Assembly: GCA_043820025.1 (NCBI GenBank) | Contig: JBDRED010000032.1 | Location: forward strand, 1 to 15,043 | Origin: JBDRED01 sp043820025 [NCBI: Elusimicrobiota bacterium] | GTDB taxonomy: Bacteria; RUG730; JBDRED01 | Direction of reading: 5' to 3' | DNA: 15,043 nucleotides | In this document: positions 6,766-14,956 of the stretch, in pieces | Layout of the letters: every line of letters begins with the position of its first letter | Position numbering within the stretch: position 1 is the stretch's first letter | The notes under the pieces: model-generated | Database searches by the model: none | What the model was told of the DNA's origin: nothing | The model's input: the letters and a program-made list of their open reading frames with translations, nothing else | Translations under genes and position numbers: made by a program

Positions 6766-8676
6766 TTACTTCTTTCTTGATTCTGCGGCTTTTAAAATCA
6801 ATTCGATCATCTCAGAATATGACAAGCCGTATAGTTTTGCCATCTTGGCCAAGTGTCCATCCCAGCACCAGCCGGGATTGGGATTAACTTCAAGAAGTTT
6901 AGGTTTTCCATTCTTATCAAGACGCCAGTCGAACCTGCAGTAATCCTTGCATTCAAGGCGTTCAAATAACTTTAACGAACTCTCTTCAATATATTTTTGA
7001 ACATCATCAGGAAGAACCGCCGGTATTGATTTGAGCTTTGCATAAGGAGAATCCGGCATCCACTTTGCTTCATAACCGCACAATTTTGGGAGCCCTTCCG
7101 GAAGTTCCGAGTAGTCCTCTTCTATTATAGGGAAAATTGTATAGCTGTTTGGAAGATTGCCTATTATGCCTATAGTTAAGTCTTTTCCTTCTAAAAACTC
7201 CTCAATAAGAATAGGATTTCCTTCCCCAACCACTGTTCTGATCTCATCTATTGCAGAAATTATCTGTTCAAGATTTTCAGCAAAACTGCGCTGTGTAATT
7301 CCAAAACTTGAATCCCCAAAATTAGGCTTAATAATTACAGGAAACGGAAAATGGATTTCATACATATTATCTTCAGGTTTAATATAAAATGCCTCGGGAA
7401 CAGCTATATCCATTTCTCTTGCTATACCTCTAACCAATGATTTATCATAACAATACGCAAGACATTGCGGCCCGCATCCGGTGTAATGAATATTGAGCAT
7501 TTCCAATAATGCAGGCACATGCAGTTCGCTTCGCGCGGAGTTATTAAAGCCTTCATCGCATAAATTAAAAACATAATCAATTTTATGTCTATTCTTTGAC
7601 AGTTCCTCTATTAATGTGTCATGGTTATGTAAATATAAATAATTATACCCTTTTATACTTACCAAACCTCTTTTTAATTCATTAATAGTAAACATATCGT
7701 CTTCATCAAACACAGCCGCAGGTTTGATTATATCTTTTTTAGTCGGATCGCCAAACAACACAGCAACAGTTTTTGTTATTGTTTTATCCCTGCCTGCAGA
7801 GACATGCACAGGCCAGTCTTTTTTGATATGCGACGATATAAGTATTCGTCTTTTCATCATTCCTAAATCTTGGTTTCGCTGGGAGTTTGTTTCCAATGTC
7901 CTGTGAACTGTGATATTTTTATACCCGGTTGTTGTGAGCAGATTCTCTATTGTGTCTCTTGAATATAATCTTTCCGCATAAAATTGATCTACCAATACAC
8001 CCTTCTGAGTATGCGTAATCACTTCTCTTGAAATCAAGCGCTGTTTATCCGCTGATAATTCTCTTTCTCTGCAGACGAAGTAGTTTTTATCAATCCATTC
8101 CCAGCTTCTGGATTCAAAATTTTCAAGCAAATAAGATCCGTCTGTAATATCAAGAAAGATCTTGCCGTTTGGTTTCAATATTCGTGACACCTCTTTTAAA
8201 ACCTTTAAATCATCTTGCGCGTTCTCAAAATAACCAAAACTGTTCCCGAGAATTAAAACTACGTCAAAGCTTGATTCATGATAAGGCAGTTTCCTCGCAT
8301 CACCCTCTTTAAATGAAATTGGCAGTCCCTTTTTGCGAGCATAACTTCTAGCTCTCTTAATTAAATATCTTGAACGGTCAAATCCGCTGATATTTGAAAA
8401 TCCTCTTTTTGCCAACGCAATACTATGCCTTCCCTGTCCACAGCAGAGATCCAGTATCTTATTCGATTTCTCTAAGTTAAGCAGTTCTTGAAATACATCT
8501 ACTTCAGTATTTGTAATGGCTTCGTCATTTACTACATCCGCATCTGTTTTTAAATAATGCGCGTTAAAAATATCTTTCCACCAATCTCTTTTAACATAGT
8601 CTTCTAAATTTTTTACAGGCCCTAAAATTTTGCTGACTACATTACTTTGCGCAGCAGCGCCATTTTTCGTAATCAT
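6766..8676 (-). CDS. Fusion: SAM-dependent methyltransferase + D-Ala-D-Ala-ligase-like ATP-grasp
   Basis: A 636-residue two-domain protein. Residues about 30-285 form a class I methyltransferase: ILDLCCGQGRHSIALA (74-89) is the SAM-binding motif I, D100 is the acidic residue closing strand 2, and GDARKL (125-130), SFDVVLILGN (136-145) and ILKPNGKIFLD (166-176) follow as expected. Residues about 303-632 resemble D-Ala-D-Ala ligase: AVLFGD (305-310), CDEGF (373-377), YTGC (398-401), FPVIIKP (445-451) with lysine 450, the loop GDSSFGI (454-460), EEFLEG (492-497), RFDWR (581-585) and the metal-binding EVNPNPGW (596-603). Known relatives ligate amino acids or similar carboxylates with ATP; the replacement of the usual ENxxPG-type ending by NPNPGW suggests a substrate other than D-Ala (inference). 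A good promoter lies upstream and a UPF0316 gene follows. AGGTG precedes the ATG. I do not know a characterised protein with this layout. Confidence 0.88.
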   Translation of the reverse strand: MITKNGAAAQSNVVSKILGPVKNLEDYVKRDWWKDIFNAHYLKTDADVVNDEAITNTEVDVFQELLNLEKSNKILDLCCGQGRHSIALAKRGFSNISGFDRSRYLIKRARSYARKKGLPISFKEGDARKLPYHESSFDVVLILGNSFGYFENAQDDLKVLKEVSRILKPNGKIFLDITDGSYLLENFESRSWEWIDKNYFVCRERELSADKQRLISREVITHTQKGVLVDQFYAERLYSRDTIENLLTTTGYKNITVHRTLETNSQRNQDLGMMKRRILISSHIKKDWPVHVSAGRDKTITKTVAVLFGDPTKKDIIKPAAVFDEDDMFTINELKRGLVSIKGYNYLYLHNHDTLIEELSKNRHKIDYVFNLCDEGFNNSARSELHVPALLEMLNIHYTGCGPQCLAYCYDKSLVRGIAREMDIAVPEAFYIKPEDNMYEIHFPFPVIIKPNFGDSSFGITQRSFAENLEQIISAIDEIRTVVGEGNPILIEEFLEGKDLTIGIIGNLPNSYTIFPIIEEDYSELPEGLPKLCGYEAKWMPDSPYAKLKSIPAVLPDDVQKYIEESSLKLFERLECKDYCRFDWRLDKNGKPKLLEVNPNPGWCWDGHLAKMAKLYGLSYSEMIELILKAAESRKK

Positions 8677-8747
8677 TTAATTATCACCTTTTGATTTTTT
8701 AAAATACTAACTTTAAGATAAGTCAGCTTGTTTAAGAATTGAGATAT

Positions 8748-8776
8748 AATATATACTTAAAATAATAAATTGTCCA
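8748..8776 (-). promoter_or_regulatory. Promoter of the methyltransferase/ATP-grasp gene
   Basis: On the minus strand TGGACA (8771-8776) and TATATT (8748-8753) are separated by exactly 17 bases, each one mismatch from consensus. Transcription would begin near 8741, giving a leader of about 65 bases. This is the best sigma-70-like promoter in the window. The rest of the 192-base gap (8677-8868) shows no gene or strong hairpin. Confidence 0.6.
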
Positions 8777-8868
8777 TTAAATACATCATTTAGGCATACA
8801 ATAATAAAGGTTTGAATTTGGTGAAATCCCGAATTTCCGCTTATTTTACAATATGTTTTAGCGCTTAG

Positions 8869-9156
8869 CTATGATAATTCAACCCACTTATTCAGACATT
8901 CAATAATTTTTACAGCTTGTTCTTTGTTTGATATGTTGAATTTTGATTTTTGACTAAACTCGCCATTTTGCTTTTTATATCGCCTGATTGAGTACTTGTC
9001 GTCGCCGTATTCCTTTGTTTTAGGATCCCACTGCTTATACTTAAATACAATCGTCGTCCACGCGCCTTTGCTCAAAATTTCCTTATCTATCTCTTTAACT
9101 AATACTACGCCGTCCTCTTCATATGTGATAGTAATATCTTCAATTTTCTCAAACAT
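8869..9156 (-). CDS. Small conserved hypothetical protein
   Basis: A 95-residue soluble protein, rich in charged and aromatic residues, with no signal peptide or membrane segment. It has a β-rich first half with KGAWTTIVFKYKQWD (30-44), then YSIRRYKKQNGEFSQKSKFN (55-74) and a final helix (ISNKEQAVKIIECLNKW, 75-91). The overall look is of a short β-sheet followed by a helix, recalling small single-strand nucleic-acid-binding folds, but I cannot show that. I recall similar uncharacterised proteins with the same KGAW and FNIS blocks in other anaerobic bacteria. It is convincingly a gene: a GGAGG site sits nine bases from the ATG, and a TATAAT box lies about 40 bases upstream. No function is proposed. 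Confidence 0.85.
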   Translation of the reverse strand: MFEKIEDITITYEEDGVVLVKEIDKEILSKGAWTTIVFKYKQWDPKTKEYGDDKYSIRRYKKQNGEFSQKSKFNISNKEQAVKIIECLNKWVELS

Positions 9157-9193
9157 AATAAATCCTCCATTTATTTTAATTATTTCGCTTGCG

Positions 9194-9222
9194 ATTATAC
9201 AACATTATTTTTTGCATAGTAA
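9194..9222 (-). promoter_or_regulatory. Promoter of the 95-residue hypothetical gene
   Basis: A perfect TATAAT (9194-9199, minus strand) lies 17 bases from TTACTA (9217-9222), a poor -35. The predicted leader is about 30 bases. It lies just past the REP-like element, so this gene is probably uncoupled from the upstream operon. Confidence 0.5.
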
Positions 9223-9243
9223 CAAATTTCTTTGCTGCATTTT

Positions 9244-9328
9244 AGTAACCGAAATGAGGGACAGACCCCAAAGTTCGGTTACTTTATCAATAACCGAACT
9301 TTGGGGTCTGTCCCTCATTTCGGTTACT
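9244..9328. repeat. Perfect 85-bp inverted repeat: REPIN-like pair of REP hairpins
   Basis: The 38-base left arm (9244-9281) and right arm (9291-9328) are exact reverse complements around a nine-base centre. Each arm is itself a hairpin: TAACCGAA (9246-9253) pairs with TTCGGTTA (9274-9281) in the left arm, and 9291-9298 pairs with 9320-9327 in the right arm. GGG/CCC pairs lie inside both, within the core GGGACAGACCCC and its complement. Two REP units in opposite orientation is the layout of a REPIN, the form mobilised by RAYT (IS200-like Y1) transposases in other genomes. I recall the GGGACAGACCCC core from such elements. No transposase lies in this window. It begins 13 bases past the stop codon of the U32 gene and could also stop or stabilise that transcript. 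Confidence 0.85.
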
Positions 9329-9341
9329 CATATTTAATGAT

Positions 9342-11399
9342 TTATTTCAATCCAAACTTAAAATTAAATCTAATTGAATTATTAAAGTTTATTCTCTCGC
9401 TAAAGCTTGTTTTCAGAGATAGTAAAAATGACTTCTGCGGCTCAATATAACTTAAGTCTATAAGAAAGTTACCTATTCCCGTCTCCTTTAATTTTGGAAT
9501 TGAGTTGAATATCATAAATGGATTTTCCGGAATAAGAATACTAATATTGCCTTCAGCAAGCTGATTAAATTTTAAATCTTTTTTCTGTGATGACACAATT
9601 CCATAGTTAGTATCCTTTGGCAGCATTCTTGACCGCGCTAAAACCGGATAGCCGAAAACATTAACAATCATCTTATTCGATAAACCTGAATTCACAAGTC
9701 TTCTAATATTTATATAGTCATCCTCCCAAGATGTAATAAAGCTGTCTGCGCCAAATTCATATAATATTTTTGCAGAGTAAGCATTAAGGGTATATAAGTA
9801 CGGGCCTGCTATCATTTTCAAATCATTAGAAATTAATTCAAAATGGCTTATATTATTAAGAACCCATCCATTTACGCCTTTCGCGTCCATCTCTTTAATA
9901 AAATCCGCATAATCGCATAATTCCCTTTGCGCGATAAAAGGCGGCAATTCAACGTATATATTTTTAGAATGAAATTCATTGTTCTTTAGAAATGTTTTAA
10001 CTGCATTGAGATTAGTTTTATTTATATTTACTATTATATTATGATCAGCGTTTTTTTCGTTCAGCATAGATAACCAATTATTATTATTTACTCTAAACCA
10101 CAATCTTTCCGCATTAGGTTTATTATTACCTTCGTTTTGCCTCAATCCGGATATTAAACTCGTATATTCATTTGAATACTTTATATTTTCCTTATGTAAA
10201 TTATTATGCTCAGTTTTATATAAGCCATAAATTTTATCCAATTGCTTTGTTAGGATTTTAACATGCCACTCACTGCTTCCTACCTTAAAAACCGGATTTC
10301 CCGTCTTATATCCTTTATCAATAGAGACGTTTATACAATACTCATCCTTATTTATTTTGTTATATTTGTCTAGTTTGAATACCTTTCTTTGATCATTAGC
10401 AGGATTTGCTATTGCCAGCCTGTCTCCGGACTGAATAATTTCTTGAGAATATATTTTCATATTATTATCATTAATTTCTTTGATTTCCCCAATTTCCTTA
10501 CCAACACACTGCGCTTTGTCGGGCTCAAAAAGCCGGTTATCGCGTCCTGACAATAAACATATAGATTTTTTCCTTGCATAATCATTGTTTAATATCTTCT
10601 TTGCTTCTGCCGCAATACCTGCTTCTTCGCCTTCTTTCGCGTCAATAAGCATTCTATATGCCTTCGTGGCATTATACACATATTCACTGCTCCTCATTCT
10701 TCCTTCAATTTTTAATGAATGTATACCGATTTTCTTAAGTTCGCCTACATAATCAGCCAGCTCAAGATCCCTTGGCGAAAATAAATATCCGCTTTTTTCT
10801 GCTGAACGCCATACGCACCTGCATGGCTGCGCGCATCTTCCCCTATTACCGCTATATCCTCCCATTACGCTTGAGAAAAGGCATAGTCCTGACAAGCTGA
10901 AACATAATGCTCCATGAGCGAATACTTCCAGCTCAATCCGGGATTTATTTGAAATTAATTTAATTTCAGCAAGCGTAAGTTCCCGCGCTAAAATTGCCCT
11001 TTTAAATCCTATTTGCTTTAAGATACGAACCCCTGCTGAATTATGCGCGGCCATCTGTGTGCTTGCGTGAATAGTTATATTTGGAAAGTATTCTGATACA
11101 ATGCGCGCTATACCAAGATCTTGTATTATCAGCGCGTCAGGATTGAGCCTGCTTATGGTTGTTATGGCGCGTACAGCCTCATTAATCTCCTCGTGCCTTA
11201 CAAGAGTATTAAATGCGATATATACCTTTACACCCATTTTCTTCGCGTAATCAATTAAAACTTCTAAATCATAATAATTAAAATTATCAGCATTTATCCT
11301 TGCGTTAAATTTTTGCGCGCCAAGATAAACAGAATCCGCTCCTGCATTGATTGCCGCAATAAATGATTCCTTTGATCCTGCAGGAGATAATAATTCCAC
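9342..11399 (-). CDS. U32-family protein, RlhA/TrhP-like RNA hydroxylase (peptidase U32 annotation)
   Basis: A 685-residue member of peptidase family U32. The N-terminal TIM-barrel part opens MELLSPAGSKESFIAAINAGA. The family signature runs from E158 to C173 (EVFAHGALCFSLSGLC), and the four iron-sulfur cysteines are C166, C173, C189 and C193 (CX6C-X15-CX3C). A middle section (about 295-390) fits DUF3656. In E. coli the two studied members are not proteases: RlhA hydroxylates C2501 of 23S rRNA and TrhP makes ho5U34 in tRNA, both depending on prephenate. Length and the DUF3656 section favour the RlhA side, but target choice is inferred. Residues about 532-652 look like a degenerate second copy of the barrel without cysteines. 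The start is GTG, overlapping the upstream stop in TAGTG, with GAGGAG ahead of it; translation is probably coupled. Confidence 0.92.
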   Translation of the reverse strand: MELLSPAGSKESFIAAINAGADSVYLGAQKFNARINADNFNYYDLEVLIDYAKKMGVKVYIAFNTLVRHEEINEAVRAITTISRLNPDALIIQDLGIARIVSEYFPNITIHASTQMAAHNSAGVRILKQIGFKRAILARELTLAEIKLISNKSRIELEVFAHGALCFSLSGLCLFSSVMGGYSGNRGRCAQPCRCVWRSAEKSGYLFSPRDLELADYVGELKKIGIHSLKIEGRMRSSEYVYNATKAYRMLIDAKEGEEAGIAAEAKKILNNDYARKKSICLLSGRDNRLFEPDKAQCVGKEIGEIKEINDNNMKIYSQEIIQSGDRLAIANPANDQRKVFKLDKYNKINKDEYCINVSIDKGYKTGNPVFKVGSSEWHVKILTKQLDKIYGLYKTEHNNLHKENIKYSNEYTSLISGLRQNEGNNKPNAERLWFRVNNNNWLSMLNEKNADHNIIVNINKTNLNAVKTFLKNNEFHSKNIYVELPPFIAQRELCDYADFIKEMDAKGVNGWVLNNISHFELISNDLKMIAGPYLYTLNAYSAKILYEFGADSFITSWEDDYINIRRLVNSGLSNKMIVNVFGYPVLARSRMLPKDTNYGIVSSQKKDLKFNQLAEGNISILIPENPFMIFNSIPKLKETGIGNFLIDLSYIEPQKSFLLSLKTSFSERINFNNSIRFNFKFGLK

Positions 11400-13246
11400 T
11401 ATTCCGACTCCTCTAATTTTGCCTTAAATTCATCTTCCTTAAAAACTAATTCATCTCCGTATTGTTCCAATTTGCTATAAAAATCCGCGATTTGGAGCGA
11501 TATTTCGTGCATCCTTTTAGAGAGCTCCGAAATCTGCTTTCCGTCGCTATTCAAGGACGCTGTTATAAGCTCTTTAGAAATATCGTCCTTATCGCTCTCT
11601 AATTTAATAATTTGATTTTCTAAATCATTTATTTGCGCTTTAATAGGATTCAAAGTCAGTGATTTTTCTTTTAAAAGATCGGCGTTGATTTTTTTTGCTT
11701 CTTTTGACTTATTGGAGTTTTTTGGCGTTTCCTTTTTTTTATTATTGCTTTCATTTCTCTCGTCCTGCCAGCCAATATCATTTAAAAACTCATTATATGT
11801 TTTTGAATAATTCCTGATTTTATTATCATCAAAAACGACCAGCTTATTTGCGAGTCTGTCTAGATACATTTCATTGTGAGTCACTATCACCACACTCCCT
11901 TCAAATCTGTCAATAGCCGTGAAAAGCGCGTCGCAGGACTCAAGATCCAAATGATTAGTCGGCTCGTCTAATAAAAGCAGGCTGCAGGGTTTAGTAAGAA
12001 TTTTGCCGAGCGCAACTCTATTTTTTTCGCCGCCTGACAGAACAGCGATTTTCTTTAGAGCGTCATCGCCCTTAAACATTAGATTAGCGCTTATATCACG
12101 CGCTTTTTGATTTGTAATATCAGCGGCCGAATTCATAATTTCATCAAGCACAGTATTATACTCTGACAATGTTTTTATATTTGTCTGCGAGAAAAAACCA
12201 ATCTCCAATTTTTGATGACTTTTAATATTTCCATGATTCGGTTTTAGCTTTGAACTTAATAAGTTAAGTAATGTTGACTTGCCCTTCCCGTTTTTACCAA
12301 TTACCGCGATCCTATCGCCTTTATCAATTTCAATCGATAGATTATTTATCAAAAACGGCTCTTCTCCATTGTATGAAAATGAAATGCCTTGAGCGCTCAT
12401 CATTTGCGAAGCCGGAAATTCCCGGTATCTGAAGCTGAAGTCTAAATTTTCAATAGCGTCGAGCTTTGCTAAGTCTTCCTGTTTATTTAAAGATTTAATT
12501 CTTGATTGGACCATGCCGCCTAACCGCGCTTTTGCCCTAAACCTTTTTATGAAAAGTTCTGTCTGCTTTTTCTTCTTTTCTTTGTTTAATCTTGTTTTCT
12601 CAAATATTTCCTCGTCTTTTGATACTTGATTATATATTTTTTCAGTTGTGCCTTTCATCTTTATGGTTTTCTTTCTATGAATTAAAAGCGTATGCGTTGT
12701 AACGCTGTCCATAAAATACCTGTCATGGGTAATTATCATTAGTTCGTTCTTCCATGACTGTAAAAAATCTTCCAGCCATCTTAAAGCGACAATATCAAGG
12801 TAGTTATTTGGTTCGTCTAAGAGCAGTAAATCGGGATTTGATAAAAGCGCCTTTGCCAGGTTCAACCGGATCTGAAACCCTCCGGAAAATATTTTTGGAG
12901 ACTTATCCATATCATCGGAACTGAAACCCAATCCATGGAGAATTTTTCTTGCTTTCCAAACTGAATCTTTTTCTGATGTATCTAACCCCAGGCATGCTTC
13001 CTTAAGAATGGTATTTTCTGAAAATGTTAAATGTTGAGAAAGGCAGCCAATCCTGTAATTCTTTGGAATATATACTTCACCGGCATCTAATTCTAACTCG
13101 CCTAAAATTAATTTAAATAAGGTTGTTTTGCCATATCCATTTCTTCCAATAAGGCCAATCTTTTCACCCTTATTTATATTGAAGCTGACGTCTGTAAATA
13201 AGTTATTGCCGCCAAATGATTTTTTTAATCCTGATACCTTTATCAT
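11399..13246 (-). CDS. ABC-F family ATPase (Uup/YheS type)
   Basis: A 615-residue protein with two ABC cassettes and no membrane segments. Cassette 1 has Walker A GRNGYGKT (34-41), signature FSGGF (120-124) and DEPNNYLD (144-151). Cassette 2 has GKNGKGKS (317-324), LSGGE (403-407) and DEPTNHLD (427-434). The basic linker at about 195-255 is the ABC-F element that reaches the ribosomal P-site tRNA, and a charged region (495-530) leads into a C-terminal coiled coil (about 535-612). ABC-F proteins bind the ribosomal E site and relieve stalled or antibiotic-blocked translation; which sub-role applies here is unknown. Cassette 1 departs from LSGGE and DEPTNHLD, and the second H-loop reads VTHNEM where HD is usual. 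It starts 20 bases after the helicase stop and overlaps the U32 gene by one base, forming one operon. The ribosome binding site is weak (GGGTT). Confidence 0.94.
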   Translation of the reverse strand: MIKVSGLKKSFGGNNLFTDVSFNINKGEKIGLIGRNGYGKTTLFKLILGELELDAGEVYIPKNYRIGCLSQHLTFSENTILKEACLGLDTSEKDSVWKARKILHGLGFSSDDMDKSPKIFSGGFQIRLNLAKALLSNPDLLLLDEPNNYLDIVALRWLEDFLQSWKNELMIITHDRYFMDSVTTHTLLIHRKKTIKMKGTTEKIYNQVSKDEEIFEKTRLNKEKKKKQTELFIKRFRAKARLGGMVQSRIKSLNKQEDLAKLDAIENLDFSFRYREFPASQMMSAQGISFSYNGEEPFLINNLSIEIDKGDRIAVIGKNGKGKSTLLNLLSSKLKPNHGNIKSHQKLEIGFFSQTNIKTLSEYNTVLDEIMNSAADITNQKARDISANLMFKGDDALKKIAVLSGGEKNRVALGKILTKPCSLLLLDEPTNHLDLESCDALFTAIDRFEGSVVIVTHNEMYLDRLANKLVVFDDNKIRNYSKTYNEFLNDIGWQDERNESNNKKKETPKNSNKSKEAKKINADLLKEKSLTLNPIKAQINDLENQIIKLESDKDDISKELITASLNSDGKQISELSKRMHEISLQIADFYSKLEQYGDELVFKEDEFKAKLEESE

Positions 13247-13266
13247 AACCCGTTATTTATCCTGAA

Positions 13267-14850
13267 TCATTTTTTATTCGCTTTCTCAACATTAATCTGT
13301 TTGCCTCTTATCAGTTTCTTTTTCATAGTAGTAATGACTCTATCAGCTTCATCCTCCGGAACCTCAACAAAACTAAAATTATCATACAATTCTATTTGGC
13401 CGATAGACCTGCCGCTTATACCTGTTTCACCGGCTATGGCTCCAACTATATCTCCGGGTTTTACGCCTTGTTTTTTTCCGACATTAATAAAAAGCCTTGT
13501 TGTTTTTCCGCAGCTTTTTGATTCCTTTTCGCCTTTATCATCTTCTTTGCCGGAGCTTGGCTGTTGATTTAACGCCATCTTTATTAAAGCGCCGCAGACT
13601 TCAAGAGAGGTATGATGATCGCCCATAATATGTTCAACCATATTTGTATACTTCGTAATATCCTCAGTCAATAATACATTCTTTACCTTTTCAAAATATT
13701 GACTTATTCTTCTTTCTTGAACATCCTTTAAAGAAGGAACTGTTCTTCGCTCCAGATTAATCTTTCCGTATTTTTGTATATTCTTTAGTTTATACATATC
13801 TCTTCCTGATGTGAGTGTAAACGCATATCCGGATTTTCCGGCTCTTCCTGTGCGCCCGATCCTATGAACATAATATTCTTCATCCTGAGGAAAATCATAA
13901 TTAAAGACTGCCTCAATACTTTCCACGTCTATGCCACGTGCCGCTACATCAGTAGCAACCAATATCTCTATTCTGCCATTTCTAAAACTTTTCATAACTC
14001 GGTCGCGTTTACTCTGATTCATATCTCCATGTATTGCGTCTGCAGAATACCCCCGCACCTGAAGGTGTGAGACAACATCATCAACCTTACGCTTTGTATT
14101 GCAAAACACAAGCGAGAGTTTCAGGTTATTCATATCAATTATTCTTGATAAAACATCCAGCTTATCATCTTCTTTGACCTCATAATAGATTTGTTGGATA
14201 TCCGGAATTGAGAATTTTCCATGAACCACCTTAATATGCTCAGGATTCTTTTGATATTTTTTTGTGAGTTCAATGAAATCTCTTGGCATTGTCGCAGAAA
14301 AGAATATTGTCTGCCTGTTTACCGGTATACTTTGAATTATAAGTTCAATGTCATCTCGAAAACCCATATCTAACATTTCATCAGCTTCATCTAATACAAG
14401 CTGTTGAATAGAACCGAGCTTCAATGTTTTCCTTCGTAAATGATCAAGCACTCTTCCGGGCGTGCCAATTACGATTTGAACGCCTCTCTTTAGGCCTGTT
14501 ATCTGCCTGTCAATAGGCTGGCCGCCATAAACAGGAAGTATTTTTATTCCCTTTTTATACTTTGATAACGAAGTCATTTCTTCTGCAACCTGTATGGCAA
14601 GTTCCCGTGTCGGGCACAATACAATTGACTGCGGCAGCTTATTTGCCGGATCTATTTTTTCAAGCATAGGAATACCGAATGCTGCTGTCTTTCCTGTACC
14701 TGTATGAGCCTGGCCTACAACATCCTTGCCTTCCATTAGCACAGGAATAGATAATGACTGTATAGGCGTAGCTTCTTCAAATCCCATATCTGACACTGCC
14801 TGCTGTATTTCAGAAGATAGATTTAATTCTTTAAATAGTAGTTTATTCAT
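13267..14850 (-). CDS. deaD: DEAD-box ATP-dependent RNA helicase with DbpA-type RNA-binding domain
   Basis: A 527-residue DEAD-box helicase with every core motif: Q motif (ATPIQ, 27-31), I AHTGTGKT (48-55), Ia PTRELA (80-85), Ib TPGR (130-133), II DEAD (154-157), III SAT (185-187), IV VFCNT (248-252), V ARGID (304-308) and VI HRIGRTGR (329-336). After a charged linker (about 430-450) comes a DbpA/DeaD-type RNA-binding domain (450-524) with TRLFINVGKKQGV and DIVGAIAGETGISGRSIG. This type remodels rRNA during 50S assembly and mRNA structure in the cold. It is longer than DbpA (457) and shorter than E. coli DeaD (629), so the gene symbol is by analogy. The ATG follows GAGAGG. It is the first gene of an operon with ABC-F and the U32 hydroxylase, and it is isolated from the gene on its right by a strong terminator. 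Confidence 0.95.
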   Translation of the reverse strand: MNKLLFKELNLSSEIQQAVSDMGFEEATPIQSLSIPVLMEGKDVVGQAHTGTGKTAAFGIPMLEKIDPANKLPQSIVLCPTRELAIQVAEEMTSLSKYKKGIKILPVYGGQPIDRQITGLKRGVQIVIGTPGRVLDHLRRKTLKLGSIQQLVLDEADEMLDMGFRDDIELIIQSIPVNRQTIFFSATMPRDFIELTKKYQKNPEHIKVVHGKFSIPDIQQIYYEVKEDDKLDVLSRIIDMNNLKLSLVFCNTKRKVDDVVSHLQVRGYSADAIHGDMNQSKRDRVMKSFRNGRIEILVATDVAARGIDVESIEAVFNYDFPQDEEYYVHRIGRTGRAGKSGYAFTLTSGRDMYKLKNIQKYGKINLERRTVPSLKDVQERRISQYFEKVKNVLLTEDITKYTNMVEHIMGDHHTSLEVCGALIKMALNQQPSSGKEDDKGEKESKSCGKTTRLFINVGKKQGVKPGDIVGAIAGETGISGRSIGQIELYDNFSFVEVPEDEADRVITTMKKKLIRGKQINVEKANKK

Positions 14851-14897
14851 AATACCTCTCGTTACAATAAGATAGTATATAATACATTATGTTTTTA

Positions 14898-14925
14898 ATA
14901 ATAGCCATCATTAAATTCGACTCAA
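14898..14925 (-). promoter_or_regulatory. Candidate promoter of the helicase operon
   Basis: On the minus strand TTGAGT (14920-14925) and TATTAT (14898-14903) are 16 bases apart. The leader would be about 40 bases. Other AT-rich boxes occur nearer to the gene, so the exact start is unsure, but the promoter must lie in the 106 bases between the terminator and the ATG. Confidence 0.45.
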
Positions 14926-14956
14926 AAGCAAGCTTTTTGTCAGGAGTTTATAGGAT

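Noticed and set aside
1941-8676. Calling the ATP-grasp, S66 and methyltransferase-fusion genes one biosynthetic gene cluster
   Set aside because: TypA with its own promoter and gaps of about 200 bases separate the two groups, and no precursor peptide, transporter or carrier protein is visible. Kept only as a possible theme.
9244-9328. CRISPR repeat pair or integron attC site
   Set aside because: The two copies are inverted, not direct, with only a nine-base centre and no further units. No cas or integrase gene is present, and the arms are perfectly matched, unlike attC.
8996-9450. Plus-strand frames running through the 95-residue gene and the REP-like element
   Set aside because: They read through a perfect palindrome, which gives chance open frames, and lie antisense to supported genes.
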